A stretch of DNA of 64,000 nt from Sphingobium sp. B2D3C (lineage in GTDB: Bacteria; Pseudomonadota; Alphaproteobacteria; Sphingomonadales; Sphingomonadaceae): assembly GCF_025961835.1 (NCBI RefSeq), contig NZ_JAOQOK010000001.1:1674001-1738000 (forward strand), read 5' to 3'. The notes under the pieces are model-generated. The model was not told the origin of the DNA. It ran no database searches and worked only from the letters and a program-made list of their open reading frames with translations. Below, one piece after another: positions 45,203 through 55,372 of the stretch. The position numbers were made by a program, and so were the translations under genes. Each line of letters starts with the position of its first letter. Position 1 is the first letter of the stretch.

Positions 45203-45271
45203 TTCCCGCGAAGGCAGGAATCCAGGGGAGTGCAGCCCTTGGCTGCCCTGGGCTCCTGCCTGCGCAGGAGC
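45203..45271. repeat. Palindromic intergenic repeat between gatA and gatB
   Basis: The 69-base segment includes the imperfect palindrome TTCCCGC-GAAG-GCAGGAA, the core GCAGCC-CTT-GGCTGC and a perfect GCTCCTGC-CTGC-GCAGGAGC hairpin. The pieces nest to form one long folded structure in the transcript. Similar elements (CCCGCGAAGGC... units) are common interspersed repeats in sphingomonads. Confidence 0.7.
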
Positions 45272-45280
45272 ACGAAACAC

Positions 45281-46762
45281 TTACCACCACGCCTCAGGCC
45301 GGGCGGTGAAGCCCGCCCGTTGCTCAATGGCGAAACCCGCGTTCAGCACCGCTTGCTCATCGAAGGCCGGACCGATGATCTGCAGGCCGAGCGGCAGCCC
45401 GTCCTTGCTGAGCCCCCCGGGCACGGACATGGCGGGGAGACCCGCCAGCGAGGCCGGCACCGCGAACACGTCGTTCAGATACATTTTCAGCGGATCGTCG
45501 ACATTTTCGCCGAGGCCAAAGGCTGCGCTGGGCGCAGTGGGCGCAAGGATGACGTCGCAGGCCTCGAAAGCCTTGGCGAAATCCTGCGCAATCAGCGCCC
45601 GCACCTTCTGCGCCTGCGTGTAATAGGCGTCGTAGAAGCCCGCCGAGAGCACATAGGTGCCGATGATGATGCGGCGCTTGACCTCCGGGCCGAAGCCGGC
45701 AGCCCGCGTCGCGGCGTACATATCCTGCAGGTTCGCGCCATCGGGCAGATCGCGCAGGCCATAGCGTACGCCGTCATAGCGGGCGAGATTGGACGAGGCT
45801 TCCGCCGGGGCGATGATGTAATAAGCCGGCAGGGCATATTTGCTGTGCGGCAGCGAGACCTCGACGATCTCGGCGCCGGCATCCTTCAGCCAGGCAATGC
45901 CATCGTCCCACGCCCGCGCCACATCGGCATCGAGACCCTCGACGCGATATTCCTTGGGAATGCCGATGCGCTTGCCCTTGAGATCGCTGGACAATCCAGC
46001 TTCCCACTGCGGCACCGGCAGGTTGAGCGAGGTCGAGTCCTTCGCGTCAAAGCCCGCCATATTCTCCAGCAGGATCGCGCAGTCGCGCACGTCCTGCGCC
46101 ATCGGCCCGGCCTGATCGAGCGAGCTGGCAAAGGCAATGATGCCCCAGCGTGAGCAGCGGCCATAGGTCGGCTTGATGCCGGAAATGCCGGTGAAGGCCG
46201 CAGGCTGGCGGATCGACCCGCCGGTATCCGTACCCGTCGCCGCCGGGCAGAGCCGTGCGGCGATCGCCGCCGAGCTGCCGCCCGAGGAGCCGCCCGGTGC
46301 CAGCGCGGCATTGCTGCCGTCATTGCGGCGCCAGGGCGAAATCACATTGCCGAAATAGCTCGTCTCGTTGGAAGAGCCCATGGCGAACTGATCGAGATTG
46401 AGCTTGCCGAGCATCCCCGCGCCGGCATCCCACAGCTTCTGCGAAACGGTGGACTCGTAGGTCGGCGTGAAGCCTTCCAGCATGTGGCTGGCGGCGGTCG
46501 TCTGCACGCCCTCGGTGCAGAACAGATCCTTCATGCCGATGGGCACGCCGGAAAGCGGCTTGAGCGTGCCGGCAGCGCGGTCCTTGTCCGCCTGCTCGGC
46601 AGCGGCCAGCGCATGCTCGGGCGTCTCGACGATGAAAGCGTTGAGCGCCTTGGCGGCCGCGACGTTGGCGTTGAACGCTTCGGCGACTTCCCGCGCGGAG
46701 AACTCGCCCGCACGGAAGCCATCGCGGATCTGCGCGACAGTGAGGTTGGTCAGATCGGTCAC
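45281..46762 (-). CDS. gatA: Asp-tRNA(Asn)/Glu-tRNA(Gln) amidotransferase subunit A
   Basis: A 493-residue amidase-signature glutaminase that makes ammonia for GatB. The catalytic Ser-Ser-Lys machinery is in [10 protein letters not shown] (Lys) and [15 protein letters not shown], with [12 protein letters not shown] after it. It starts with GTG at 46762; GGAG seven bases upstream lies in the tail of the interspersed repeat. It follows gatC by 121 bases of mostly repeat sequence. Confidence 0.98.
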   Translation of the reverse strand: MTDLTNLTVAQIRDGFRAGEFSAREVAEAFNANVAAAKALNAFIVETPEHALAAAEQADKDRAAGTLKPLSGVPIGMKDLFCTEGVQTTAASHMLEGFTPTYESTVSQKLWDAGAGMLGKLNLDQFAMGSSNETSYFGNVISPWRRNDGSNAALAPGGSSGGSSAAIAARLCPAATGTDTGGSIRQPAAFTGISGIKPTYGRCSRWGIIAFASSLDQAGPMAQDVRDCAILLENMAGFDAKDSTSLNLPVPQWEAGLSSDLKGKRIGIPKEYRVEGLDADVARAWDDGIAWLKDAGAEIVEVSLPHSKYALPAYYIIAPAEASSNLARYDGVRYGLRDLPDGANLQDMYAATRAAGFGPEVKRRIIIGTYVLSAGFYDAYYTQAQKVRALIAQDFAKAFEACDVILAPTAPSAAFGLGENVDDPLKMYLNDVFAVPASLAGLPAMSVPGGLSKDGLPLGLQIIGPAFDEQAVLNAGFAIEQRAGFTARPEAWW

Positions 46763-46774
46763 GATCCCGCTCCG

Positions 46775-46798
46775 TTCGCCCTGAGCTTGTCGAAGGGC
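46775..46798. repeat. Interspersed REP-like repeat (CCCTTCGACAAGCTCAGGG type)
   Basis: Read on the minus strand, the segment has the widespread element CCCTTCGACAAGCTCAGGG followed by CGAACGGA. It sits just upstream of the gatA start and supplies the GGAG used as its Shine-Dalgarno sequence. Confidence 0.75.
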
Positions 46799-46820
46799 TG
46801 CTTGTTGAGTCTCTCGTTTC

Positions 46821-46862
46821 TGGATCCCGGATCGGTCGCCGCTACGCGGCTGTCCGGGATGA
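46821..46862. repeat. Palindromic intergenic repeat between gatC and gatA
   Basis: A hairpin with outer arms ATCCCGGA and TCCGGGAT and inner arms GCCGC and GCGGC, of the common sphingomonad TGGATCCCGGA...TCCGGGATGA type. It lies beside the REP-like element, so two distinct repeats fill this gap. Confidence 0.7.
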
Positions 46863-46883
46863 TCGAATGATGCCGTCCCGTCA

Positions 46884-47171
46884 TCATTCTATCACCTTAG
46901 GCACGGCGAAAAAGCCATGTTCGGCCTGAGGCGCATTGGCCAGCACCTTGTCGCGGACATTGCCATCGGTCACGGCGTCCTCGCGCAGGCGTAGCGTGTT
47001 GGGGATGACGGCGGTCATCGGCTCGACGCCGGTCACGTCCACTTCGCCCAGCTGCTCCACCCAGTGGAGAATGCCGTTGAGTTCGGGCACCAACGCCTGC
47101 GCTTCATCCTCGCTGACAGCGAGGCGCGCGAGGCTGGCGATCTTTTTTACGGTTGTCAGGTCTACGCTCAT
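46884..47171 (-). CDS. gatC: Asp-tRNA(Asn)/Glu-tRNA(Gln) amidotransferase subunit C
   Basis: A 95-residue small subunit that stabilises GatA in GatCAB. It starts [21 protein letters not shown] and has the conserved [21 protein letters not shown] segment. I chose the ATG at 47171; upstream in-frame codons lack a ribosome site. It is the first gene of gatC-gatA-gatB. Confidence 0.96.
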   Translation of the reverse strand: MSVDLTTVKKIASLARLAVSEDEAQALVPELNGILHWVEQLGEVDVTGVEPMTAVIPNTLRLREDAVTDGNVRDKVLANAPQAEHGFFAVPKVIE

Positions 47172-47204
47172 GGGAGCGCGCGCTAGCACTGGCTCCGGCG
47201 GTCA

Positions 47205-49025
47205 TCAAGGCGCTTCCGCCGTTTCGGCCCCATTGGCGGCCGTCGACAGCGGTTCGCCGACCGGTTCGCCACCGATGTAGAGTTGTCGCGCCATCACGGG
47301 GCGGAGGTCCACGGCGCCGGCGCGGATCTGCGCGACCAGCCGGCGGGCCGCGTCACCCTGGGCGAGATAGCGGCTGTCATTGCCCCATTCGCCATTCTCC
47401 TGCCGGATGAGGCGCACGGTTGGGGCACAATCGCCGCATTCCGGAGCGGGCAGCTTCACAACAATCGCCAGATCCTCGCCGGGCACATAGTGCAGCAGGC
47501 ACGGGCCGGTCTCCTCGCAGGCATCATATTGCACCAGCCGCTTGCGCAGCGCTGGCGGCATTTCGACCGGGATGGGCAGGATCGTCAGCCGCTCGTCCAG
47601 CAATTCGCCACTGCGCGCGGCGACGACCATAGGCGGCACGGCCCAGCGGTCGGTCAGCTTCATCGTCTCGGCGGCATGACGGCGGATCGTCGCGTCCGCC
47701 GAGCCGCTCGCCAGCCGTCGAATCGCAGCCCGCCCCTCCGGCCCGAAATCGAACCACAAGGCACGGTAGTCGAACTTGTCTGGCGCCACCTGCCCGCCCG
47801 CGAGGCGCTGGAGCTGGTGCGCGGTCGCGATCCGCTCGAAGCCGAAGATCGGCGTGGAGAGCAGCAGCGCGATGCCGGCGATCACGAATACGAGCATGCG
47901 ATTGGTCCGCCGCAGCCGGGCGAACCAGCCGCGTGCGCCGAGGATGGCGACGGCATAGGCAATGGCGGTGATGCTCGCCACGATCAGAAAGGCCAGCGCC
48001 CACAGCCGCTCTGGCGTCAGGCCATGTTGATGGATGCGCAGGCCCGAGGAGAAGACCGCAATACCCACCATCGGCAGCAGGAACAGGCCGAGCGCCGCCG
48101 CGCTGGCACCCAGCAACACCGAGCGGGTTTCCTCAAGCGCCGTATCGCCCACCACCGCATTGGCGAGAAACAGCGCCAGCACCGCTCCGGCCAGCATGAT
48201 CGGCGTCGTGCCGCCCGTCGCCCAGAGCGGCGCCAGGCCGGTGACAGGCAAGGCCGCCAGGAAGATGCCGATCGCCAGCGCCACCACCGGCGCCAGCACG
48301 CGCAGCACCAGCATGGCGACGCGCTGCAGGGCGGCGATGATCGCCCCGCGATCCTGCAACAGCCCAAGCGCCGCGCCGAACGCGGCGCCGCACAGCATGG
48401 CGACCACAGCAGACTCGCGCAAGGCATCGCGGAGGAACGGGAGCTTCACCAGCATGAACATCTGCGCCAGCAAATGGGCGATGCCGAAGCTGAGCAGCAT
48501 GAACAGCGCGCTTGCGCCGATCAGCAGCGCATTCGTCCACAAATGGCCGTGAACATCCTCATAATGGATGGCCTGGCGCGACCAGGCCCGTACGGCGCGC
48601 GGCAACACACCGGCCGGCGCGGAGGGCGCGCCGCCGGCCAGACTGCGATCCTGCGCTGCCTGAAACAGCACCAGCAGCGCAGCCGCGGCGATGGCGCCGC
48701 AGACGAGATGCCAGAGATCGACGCTCGATCCATGGCCGGGCACCCCGTTCCACAGAAAGACGCCGCCGCCGAGGAGGCCGCAGATCAGCGCCACGACAAG
48801 AGCCGCGACCGGTCGCCGCCGGCGCCAACCGAGGCCAAAGGCGAGAGCGGCGGTCGAAAGGAACATGGGCAGCGCCGCGATCACCCGCCGCAGAAACTCG
48901 GGCTCGATGGGCGCGGGATCGGAAAACCGGTCGATCGCCAGACCGACAAGCGCGCCGAGCACACACAGCACCCAGGTGCGCAGCGGCCATACCGTCTGCG
49001 CCGTCGATGCGTTGCTGGCCATCAT
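47205..49025 (-). CDS. DUF4153 family membrane protein
   Basis: A 606-residue integral membrane protein with about twelve hydrophobic segments over residues 10-420 and a periplasmic or cytosolic C-terminal domain of about 180 residues containing CEETGPCLLH and APECGDCAP. DUF4153 proteins are widespread and uncharacterised. The ATG at 49025 follows GGGGAGCAGG. It sits upstream of gatC with 33 bases between, so it might be cotranscribed. Confidence 0.85.
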   Translation of the reverse strand: MMASNASTAQTVWPLRTWVLCVLGALVGLAIDRFSDPAPIEPEFLRRVIAALPMFLSTAALAFGLGWRRRRPVAALVVALICGLLGGGVFLWNGVPGHGSSVDLWHLVCGAIAAAALLVLFQAAQDRSLAGGAPSAPAGVLPRAVRAWSRQAIHYEDVHGHLWTNALLIGASALFMLLSFGIAHLLAQMFMLVKLPFLRDALRESAVVAMLCGAAFGAALGLLQDRGAIIAALQRVAMLVLRVLAPVVALAIGIFLAALPVTGLAPLWATGGTTPIMLAGAVLALFLANAVVGDTALEETRSVLLGASAAALGLFLLPMVGIAVFSSGLRIHQHGLTPERLWALAFLIVASITAIAYAVAILGARGWFARLRRTNRMLVFVIAGIALLLSTPIFGFERIATAHQLQRLAGGQVAPDKFDYRALWFDFGPEGRAAIRRLASGSADATIRRHAAETMKLTDRWAVPPMVVAARSGELLDERLTILPIPVEMPPALRKRLVQYDACEETGPCLLHYVPGEDLAIVVKLPAPECGDCAPTVRLIRQENGEWGNDSRYLAQGDAARRLVAQIRAGAVDLRPVMARQLYIGGEPVGEPLSTAANGAETAEAP

Positions 49026-49160
49026 CCTGCTCCCCGCCGCGTCCGATCCTGAACCGGTCCGACCTATCACGATCCGCTCGCAAGGCAAATTGGACCTTCG
49101 CCTGTTGGACCTTCGCCTGCTGCCTTCGCTTGCCTCGCGGAACCCAAGCGGGCATGAGCC

Positions 49161-50315
49161 ATGCCACTGCCCAGCTTGCCACAGAGATGGAGTCGTGCCC
49201 CTTTGGCCCGGAAGTTCCTGTATGTCGTCGCGTTTTTCACAGCCCTGGCGATCGCGGGAATGATCGCCTTCTCCTTCTTCGGCCCCCGGCTGATGCAGAG
49301 CGCATTGGTGCCGCATGTCGGGTTCAGCGAACCGCCTGCCCTGCCCGCGAATTTCTATTCAGGTGGCGATGGATGGATCAGCCGGCCGGACGGGCGCCGC
49401 GACGATCCCGCTCGCTGGCAACCGGCCACGAAGCTTGCCGAGGCGGCGCCAGCGCAGAAAGCGGCGATCTTCTTCGTCCACCCCACCAGCTCGTTCGAGA
49501 CGCTCCACTGGAACGCCCCGATCAACGACCGCATCGCAAAGGCGCAGGCCGGGCGGTTCGTGCGCATTCAAGCCAGCGCCTTCGCGGCAGCCGGAAACAT
49601 CTGGGCGCCGCGCTACCGGCAGGCCGTGTTCGGTGCCTTCCTTACCGAAAAGGCAGACGCCGCGTTGGCGCTTGAGCGAGCCTATGCGGACGTGAAGGCC
49701 GCCTTCGCACAGTTCCTCGCTGCCAATCCGCAAGGGCCGATCATTCTCGCCGCGCACAGTCAGGGCAGTCGCCACCTGCTGCGGCTGCTGCATGAGGAAG
49801 CGGGCAACAGTGCGCTCAAGGCCCGGCTGGTCGCGGCCTATGTCGTCGGCTGGCCAGTCTCCGTGGAGCATGATCTGCCCGCTCTCGGCCTGCCCGCCTG
49901 CACGGGGCCGGGCACGACCGGCTGCGTGCTGAGCTGGCAGAGCTTTGCCGCGCCCGCAGACACCTCCGCGGTGGAAGCAACGTTCGACCGCGAGCGTGGA
50001 TTGGACGGCCAATCGCGCGCCGGGTCGGCCATGCTGTGCACCAATCCGCTCAATGGCGGCGCGGCGCCCGATGCGCCGGGCGATGCGAATCTGGGCGTGC
50101 TGCGCGGTGATGGCGAGGCGGCGTCGACCGTGCTGCTCACGCCCGGCGAGATCGGCGCGCGCTGCGCTGGCCGTGGCTTCCTGATGCTGGACAGCGCGCC
50201 CAAGCTCGGCACCTTCGTGCTGCCGGGCAATAATTACCACGTTTATGACTATCCCCTGTTCTGGGCGAACATTCGTGCCGATGCGCTTGGCCGATTGGCG
50301 GCGTGGCAGCGCTGA
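49161..50315 (+). CDS. DUF3089 alpha/beta-hydrolase-like protein
   Basis: A 384-residue protein with an N-terminal membrane anchor (about residues 19-42) and a lipase-like DUF3089 domain. FFVHPTSSF is the oxyanion strand, AAHSQGSRH the nucleophile elbow with Ser in AHSQG, and [13 protein letters not shown] the C-terminal His region. It probably hydrolyses an ester in the periplasm; substrate unknown. Its TGA overlaps the ruvX ATG, so the two are coupled, although functionally unrelated. Confidence 0.85.
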   Translation: MPLPSLPQRWSRAPLARKFLYVVAFFTALAIAGMIAFSFFGPRLMQSALVPHVGFSEPPALPANFYSGGDGWISRPDGRRDDPARWQPATKLAEAAPAQKAAIFFVHPTSSFETLHWNAPINDRIAKAQAGRFVRIQASAFAAAGNIWAPRYRQAVFGAFLTEKADAALALERAYADVKAAFAQFLAANPQGPIILAAHSQGSRHLLRLLHEEAGNSALKARLVAAYVVGWPVSVEHDLPALGLPACTGPGTTGCVLSWQSFAAPADTSAVEATFDRERGLDGQSRAGSAMLCTNPLNGGAAPDAPGDANLGVLRGDGEAASTVLLTPGEIGARCAGRGFLMLDSAPKLGTFVLPGNNYHVYDYPLFWANIRADALGRLAAWQR

Positions 50316-50791
50316 TGGTCGGGGAAACGCTGATTACGCTCGACAAGGCGTCCTTCGCGCAGGCGCTACCGGCTGGCGGACGCCTGCTCGGCATGGACCT
50401 TGGCACCCAGACCATCGGCCTTGCCCTGTGCGATGCCGGCTGGAGCATCGCCAGCCCCGCCCATACGCACAAGCGCGGCAAGTTCAGCAAGGACCGGGAC
50501 GTGCTCGCCCAGTTCATCGCCCAGCAGTCGGTCAAGGGCCTCGTCATCGGCCTGCCGCTCAATATGGATGGCAGCGAGAGCCCGCGCAGCCAGGCTGCAC
50601 GCGCCTTTGCCCGCAACATCGCCGTACTCGGCCTGCCGGTGCTGCTGTGGGACGAGCGCTGGTCGACCGTCGCTGCCGAGCGGGCGATGATCGCGCAGGA
50701 CATGAGCCGGGCCAAGCGCGCTGAAAAGATCGACGCCCACGCCGCCGCCCTCATCCTGCAGGGGGCCATTGACGGCCTGACGATGGGCTGA
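50315..50791 (+). CDS. ruvX: Putative Holliday junction resolvase / pre-16S rRNA nuclease (RuvX/YqgF)
   Basis: A 158-residue RNase H-fold nuclease that matures the 5' end of 16S rRNA and was earlier proposed to resolve Holliday junctions. Asp28 of [30 protein letters not shown] and [14 protein letters not shown] are the family motifs. I chose the ATG at 50315, which overlaps the preceding stop (TGATG), over an in-frame GTG at 50303. It precedes a DUF1294 gene by seven bases. Confidence 0.93.
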   Translation: MVGETLITLDKASFAQALPAGGRLLGMDLGTQTIGLALCDAGWSIASPAHTHKRGKFSKDRDVLAQFIAQQSVKGLVIGLPLNMDGSESPRSQAARAFARNIAVLGLPVLLWDERWSTVAAERAMIAQDMSRAKRAEKIDAHAAALILQGAIDGLTMG

Positions 50792-50798
50792 CCGGCGC

Positions 50799-51089
50799 AT
50801 GACGGAAACGCACATCATCTGGGGCTGGCTGGTGCTGATCAACCTCATCACCCTCGCCGCCTTCCGCCATGACAAGCAGCGCGCCATTGCCGGGGGACCG
50901 CGCATGCGCGAGCGCGATCTGCTGACCCTGGCGGCGATCGGCGGGACGATTGGCGCCTGGCTCGCCATGCGACTTTTCCGGCACAAGACCCGCAAGCGGG
51001 ACTTCTCCCGCGCGCTGTTCCTCATCGCCGCCGCCCAGTGCGCGCTCATCATCCTGCTCGATCTCAATGCCTGGACAACCCCGAGCTGA
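50799..51089 (+). CDS. DUF1294 family small membrane protein
   Basis: A 96-residue protein with three hydrophobic stretches (about 8-20, 40-57 and 70-86) and the DUF1294 motif FRHDKQRA...RMRERDLLTLAAIGG...RHKTRKRDF. Function unknown. It is seven bases after ruvX and 49 bases before pyrB. Confidence 0.88.
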   Translation: MTETHIIWGWLVLINLITLAAFRHDKQRAIAGGPRMRERDLLTLAAIGGTIGAWLAMRLFRHKTRKRDFSRALFLIAAAQCALIILLDLNAWTTPS

Positions 51090-51138
51090 TACATCAGCGC
51101 TTGAGTCCGCCCCGCCGCTCCACTAACGAGGCGCTTTA

Positions 51139-52128
51139 ATGACAATATCGCCCTCTCCCGCCACCGGCCTCATCGGCCGGGACAATTTCCCGCACCGGCA
51201 TCTGGTGGGAATCGCCAATCTGGCGCCGCATGAAATCCGCTTTTTGCTGGATGAAGCCGAGCAATGGGCCTCGCTCAACCGTGCCGGCAGCCGCAAGCAT
51301 GATGGGCGCCTCGCCGGCCTCACGCAGATGAACGCCTTCTTCGAGAACAGCACGCGCACGCTGCTCTCCTTCGAGGTTGCGGGCAAGCGGCTGGGCGCGG
51401 ACGTGGTGAACATGCACGCCGCCCAATCGAGCGTGAAGAAGGGCGAGACGCTCATCGATACCGCCGTGACGCTCAACTCGATGCGCGCCGACGTGATGGT
51501 GATCCGCCACATGAGTTCGGGCGCTGTGCAGTTGATCGCCGACATGGTGGATTGCCCCGTGCTCAATGCCGGCGATGGCCGCCACGAGCACCCGACGCAG
51601 GCGCTGCTCGACGCGCTGACCATAAGGCGGCGCAAAGGCAGCTTCGAGGGGCTGATCGTCACGATATGCGGCGACATTCTCCACAGCCGCGTCGCCCGCT
51701 CCAACATGCTCTGCCTCACTGCACTCGGCGCCCAGGTGCGCGTCTGCGCGCCGCCGACGCTGATGCCCCCGGCCGTTGAGCGCTATCGGGTCACGCCGTT
51801 CCATGATTTCAATGCCGCGCTGGATGGCGCGGATGTGGTGATGATGCTGCGCATTCAGAATGAGCGGATGGACGGAGCCTTCATCCCCTCGGCCCGCGAA
51901 TTTCACGCGCTCTATGGCCTCACGCCCGAGCGGCTGAAGCGCGCCAAGCCCGACGCGATCATCATGCACCCCGGCCCGATGAACCGGGGCGTCGAAATCG
52001 TCAGCAGCGTGGCGGACGATCCGGATCGCTCGGCGATCACCGAGCAGGTCGAGATGGGGGTCGCCATGCGCATGGCCTGCCTCGATGTCCTCACCCGCAC
52101 AGCCCGGGGAGTCGAAGGATGGGCCTGA
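51139..52128 (+). CDS. pyrB: Aspartate carbamoyltransferase catalytic subunit
   Basis: A 329-residue pyrimidine-biosynthesis enzyme that joins carbamoyl phosphate and aspartate. It has the carbamoyl-phosphate motif [11 protein letters not shown], the [12 protein letters not shown] and [11 protein letters not shown] segments, and [10 protein letters not shown] at the C-terminal side. The length is normal. The next gene overlaps its end by ten bases and encodes a dihydroorotase homologue lacking catalytic residues, the arrangement seen in pseudomonad-type ATCase complexes. Confidence 0.97.
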   Translation: MTISPSPATGLIGRDNFPHRHLVGIANLAPHEIRFLLDEAEQWASLNRAGSRKHDGRLAGLTQMNAFFENSTRTLLSFEVAGKRLGADVVNMHAAQSSVKKGETLIDTAVTLNSMRADVMVIRHMSSGAVQLIADMVDCPVLNAGDGRHEHPTQALLDALTIRRRKGSFEGLIVTICGDILHSRVARSNMLCLTALGAQVRVCAPPTLMPPAVERYRVTPFHDFNAALDGADVVMMLRIQNERMDGAFIPSAREFHALYGLTPERLKRAKPDAIIMHPGPMNRGVEIVSSVADDPDRSAITEQVEMGVAMRMACLDVLTRTARGVEGWA

Positions 52129-53342
52129 CCGCGATCGTCAACGCACGCCTGTGCGATCCGACCGCCAGCACCCTCTCCGAAGGTGCGCTGCTCGTGGAGG
52201 ACGCGACAATCGCAGCCGTCGGCGCGGCAAAGGTGCCTGACGGCGCCGAAATCGTCGATGCCAAGGGCATGATCCTCGCGCCGGGCATCATCGATCTGGG
52301 CGTGTTCCGCACCGACAAGCCGGCCTTCCATTTCGCCGGCATCACCCGCGCCGCGCTGATGCCGGACCAGTCGCCCGTTCTCGATGAGCCGGGGCTGATC
52401 CAGCACGCCGCTCGGGCCGGCAAGCCGGACTTCTGGGTGCATCCGCTCGGCGCCGCGACGCGCGGCCTGGAGGGGCGCGAACTGGCGGAAATGGCGCTGA
52501 TGAAGTCCGCTGGCGCCCGCGCCATCGCGACCGGCCGGCGCTGGATTGCCGACTCGGGCGTGATGCTGCGCGTGCTGCACTATGCTGCCGCGCTCGACCT
52601 GGTGGTCATCACCCATGCCGAGGATGGCGGCCTGACGGCCAACGCCGTGGCGACGGATGGCGAAACGGCCTCGCGCCTCGGCCTTCCCAGCGCCCCCGCC
52701 AGCGCCGAAGCGATGGCCATTGCGCGGGATATCGCGCTGGCGCGGGAGGCGGGCACGCGCCTGCATGTCCGCCTCGTCACCACCGCGGCGGGCTTCGCGC
52801 TCATCCGCGCGGCCAAGGCCGAAGGGTTGAAGGTGACCTGCGGCACCAGCCCCTCCTACCTCTTCCTCAACGATGCGGCGGTGAGCGATTTCCGCACCTT
52901 CGCACGCCTCTCCCCGCCTCTGCGCGATGAGCGGGACCGGCTTGCCACGATCGAGGCGGTCGCGGATGGCACCGTCGACGTGCTGTGCTCGGGCCACGAT
53001 CCGCGCGGCCCGGAAGACAAGCGCCTGCCCTTCGCGGACGCCCTGCCCGGCATCGCCGGCGCCGAGACGCTGCTGCCCCTTGCGCTCAACCTGGTGCGTG
53101 AAGGCAAGATCACTGAGACGCGGATGATGGCCCTGCTCGCGGCCAATCCCGCCGCAATCCTCGGCCTCGACGCGGGACGGCTGGCGCCGGGCGCGCCGGC
53201 GGACCTCATCCTCATCGCGCCTGATACGCCCTGGATCGTCGATTCGGCCAAAATGGCAGCGGCGGCCGGCAACACGCCGTTCGACAAGCTGCCGGTTCAG
53301 GGCCGGGCGCGGATGATCATGAAAGGCGGCGTGATCCGCTGA
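52119..53342 (+). CDS. Catalytically inactive dihydroorotase homologue (PyrC'/PyrX)
   Basis: A 407-residue amidohydrolase-fold protein. The metal motif expected as DxHxH after PGIID is replaced by LGVFRTD, and the usual catalytic DHAPH is changed to [10 protein letters not shown], so it should lack dihydroorotase activity. In several bacteria such pseudo-enzymes assemble with PyrB and are needed for ATCase stability. The coding start lies ten bases inside the end of pyrB, which supports a stoichiometric partner role. The true dihydroorotase must be elsewhere in the genome. Confidence 0.9.
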   Translation: MGLTAIVNARLCDPTASTLSEGALLVEDATIAAVGAAKVPDGAEIVDAKGMILAPGIIDLGVFRTDKPAFHFAGITRAALMPDQSPVLDEPGLIQHAARAGKPDFWVHPLGAATRGLEGRELAEMALMKSAGARAIATGRRWIADSGVMLRVLHYAAALDLVVITHAEDGGLTANAVATDGETASRLGLPSAPASAEAMAIARDIALAREAGTRLHVRLVTTAAGFALIRAAKAEGLKVTCGTSPSYLFLNDAAVSDFRTFARLSPPLRDERDRLATIEAVADGTVDVLCSGHDPRGPEDKRLPFADALPGIAGAETLLPLALNLVREGKITETRMMALLAANPAAILGLDAGRLAPGAPADLILIAPDTPWIVDSAKMAAAAGNTPFDKLPVQGRARMIMKGGVIR

Positions 53343-53363
53343 GCGGATCGCCCGCCGGCCCCA

Positions 53364-54809
53364 TCACCGCGATGCGAATTGCGGCCCGCCGGCCGAGGCG
53401 CCGGCGCGCGCCATGCGCGATGCATTGCTGTCATCGCGGCGCACGTAACAAGCCTGCCCCTCGCCGCGCAAAGTCTGGCACAGGGAACTGGCCGCGCCCC
53501 GGCTGGCAAAGCCACCCACCGCCACGCGATGGAAGGTGCGCCCATTGACACTCGCGGCGGTAACGATCTCGCGATAGCCAGCCAGACGCGGGTTACGGCG
53601 CATATCCTGCCATTTCACCCGCGCCATCGTTGCGCTGTCGAAGGCGCCGAGCTGGATCACCCAGTCGCCCGAAGCACGGCCTGGCCTGACCGGCAGGATC
53701 GGCACCGCGCGGGACGCGGCGGCGATCTTTACCCCCATCGACGGGCTGGATGCAGCCGGCGCAAAGGCAATCTGAGCGATGTCGGGCGCCCTTGGCGCTG
53801 GCTGGAGGACCAGCAAAGGCGCTGCTGAGAGGATTTCGGCGGACGGCGCGCCGTAGGGCGCGTTCGCCGGGGACGCGACGGGAGGATTGGCTTTTGCCGG
53901 GCCAGCCGGGTCTGAGGACCGGCTCGAGGGCGGGATCGCGACGGATTGAACGGCGGGTGCTGCGCGCGTAGCATCGGCCGCTGCCGCTGGTGCAGCCGCT
54001 TCAGCCGTCTTCGCTGGCGACGGGGCGACAGCCTTTGGGGGCGTCAGTTCCGCAACGGAGGGAAGCTCGAAGCTGCGCAGCGCGAGGCGAGACGGCATCC
54101 CGGCATCGTCGGCACGGGGCGCAACCCCAGTCAGGGCAGCCACCCGCGCACCGGGTTCAGCCTGCGCCACAGCCCGAGACCAGCGCCCGATGCGCTGCTC
54201 GGCCTCTTTGGCGGGCAGGTCCTGCCCGGCGATCAGCCGTGCCTGCCCCCAGGCGCCACCCAGCGCCAAGGCAAAGGCGAGGTTCTGCCGTGTCTGTGCC
54301 GAGGCGTCAGGTTGGCGCACCGCGTAAACGAGCGCGCGCACGCCCTCCTGCACGTCGCCAGCCATGGCCATGGCGAGACCATAGTCCGAGGCGGGCAGCG
54401 TGGCAGCGTTGTCGGCGAGCAAAGCCTGGGCCGTGCTGTCATTGCCCAGCGCGGTCTCGCACAAGGCCAGGCTGATGATCGTGCGGACATCGCTGTTGCC
54501 CAGCGCCATGGCGTCCGTGAACGCCGCCTGTGCCGAGCGATAGCGGCCATTGGCGAGATAGGCACGGCCCAGCAAGACGCGATGGCCTGCAGCAGCCGGG
54601 TCGGCGGCGACCAGCGCCTCGGCAAGGTCGAGCGCGTGGGCGAACTTGCGATCCGCGAGCGCTGACTCGATCTTGGGCGAAAGTTGCGCAACCGAGGGCG
54701 TCGCGCGCGCGCTATCGGACTGGAGACCCAGCTGTGCGCAGCCGCCCAGCGTCACGCTGGAGAGCGCCACCGTCACCAGCAGCAAAGGCATTTTTACGGA
54801 GCGCGCCAT
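53364..54809 (-). CDS. SPOR-domain lipoprotein with tetratricopeptide-like repeats
   Basis: 481 residues. A signal peptide with lipobox LGGC gives Cys24 as the lipid anchor. Residues about 50-240 are helical TPR-like repeats (HALDLAEALVAADPAAAGHR and similar), the centre is a long Ala/Pro/Ser-rich linker, and the C-terminal about 80 residues form a SPOR domain (WVIQLGAFDSATMARVKW) that binds denuded peptidoglycan at division sites. I chose the ATG at 54809 over a GTG three codons upstream. It is likely a cell-envelope or division protein in the outer membrane. Confidence 0.88.
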   Translation of the reverse strand: MARSVKMPLLLVTVALSSVTLGGCAQLGLQSDSARATPSVAQLSPKIESALADRKFAHALDLAEALVAADPAAAGHRVLLGRAYLANGRYRSAQAAFTDAMALGNSDVRTIISLALCETALGNDSTAQALLADNAATLPASDYGLAMAMAGDVQEGVRALVYAVRQPDASAQTRQNLAFALALGGAWGQARLIAGQDLPAKEAEQRIGRWSRAVAQAEPGARVAALTGVAPRADDAGMPSRLALRSFELPSVAELTPPKAVAPSPAKTAEAAAPAAAADATRAAPAVQSVAIPPSSRSSDPAGPAKANPPVASPANAPYGAPSAEILSAAPLLVLQPAPRAPDIAQIAFAPAASSPSMGVKIAAASRAVPILPVRPGRASGDWVIQLGAFDSATMARVKWQDMRRNPRLAGYREIVTAASVNGRTFHRVAVGGFASRGAASSLCQTLRGEGQACYVRRDDSNASRMARAGASAGGPQFASR

Positions 54810-54814
54810 ATGCC

Positions 54815-55372
54815 TCACGCCTCCAGTCCCGAACTGGATTCAATCTCTTCGGCGAGCGCCTGCACATGCGCGTCGGCAGCAATCATCCGGTCCAGCGCCT
54901 CGATGAGAAGCTGCTGGGCGGAGCGCTTCGAGACCGCGCTCAGCAAGCGCAGGCGCAGGTGCCTCTCGCTATCGAGCCGCAGCGTGAACGCCGCCTTGCG
55001 CCCGACGCCCGCCAGACTGGCCGGGCGCTTGGACGGAACCTTCGGCGACGTGACGCGCAGGCTGATTTGCTCGGCGAGGGCCAGCATCTGCTGCTTGGCC
55101 GGGGAGACCGGCGCCGGGTTGCTTTCAGCCACGGACACATTGGCGTTGATCGGCACCGCAGCCTCCGTCCCGGTGACCGGCGCTGTCATGTGATGGGTAG
55201 AGCCCTCCCCCATGTCATTCCAGCCAAGGTCATCATGGAGGGTCGGGGCGGTCGAGAGACCCGGCAGCGCCGGGCGACGCATGGCCGGGCGCGCAGTGCC
55301 CCGCCGCGCGAGCAGGCTCGCCGTCAGCGATGCCGCAGAGCGCGGCTCGGTCATGGAATTATCGCGATTCAT
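54815..55372 (-). CDS. Ribbon-helix-helix-type protein, ParA partner candidate
   Basis: A 185-residue protein. The N-terminal about 100 residues are low-complexity and probably disordered; the C-terminal part, KAAFTLRLDSERHLRLRLL followed by SAVSKRSAQQLLIEALDRM, has the strand-helix-helix form of a ribbon-helix-helix DNA-binding domain. Its ATG overlaps the ParA stop by four bases. Small RHH proteins often replace ParB as partners of ParA-type ATPases on plasmids and in subcellular positioning. It is followed by the SPOR lipoprotein, five bases on. Confidence 0.75.
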   Translation of the reverse strand: MNRDNSMTEPRSAASLTASLLARRGTARPAMRRPALPGLSTAPTLHDDLGWNDMGEGSTHHMTAPVTGTEAAVPINANVSVAESNPAPVSPAKQQMLALAEQISLRVTSPKVPSKRPASLAGVGRKAAFTLRLDSERHLRLRLLSAVSKRSAQQLLIEALDRMIAADAHVQALAEEIESSSGLEA

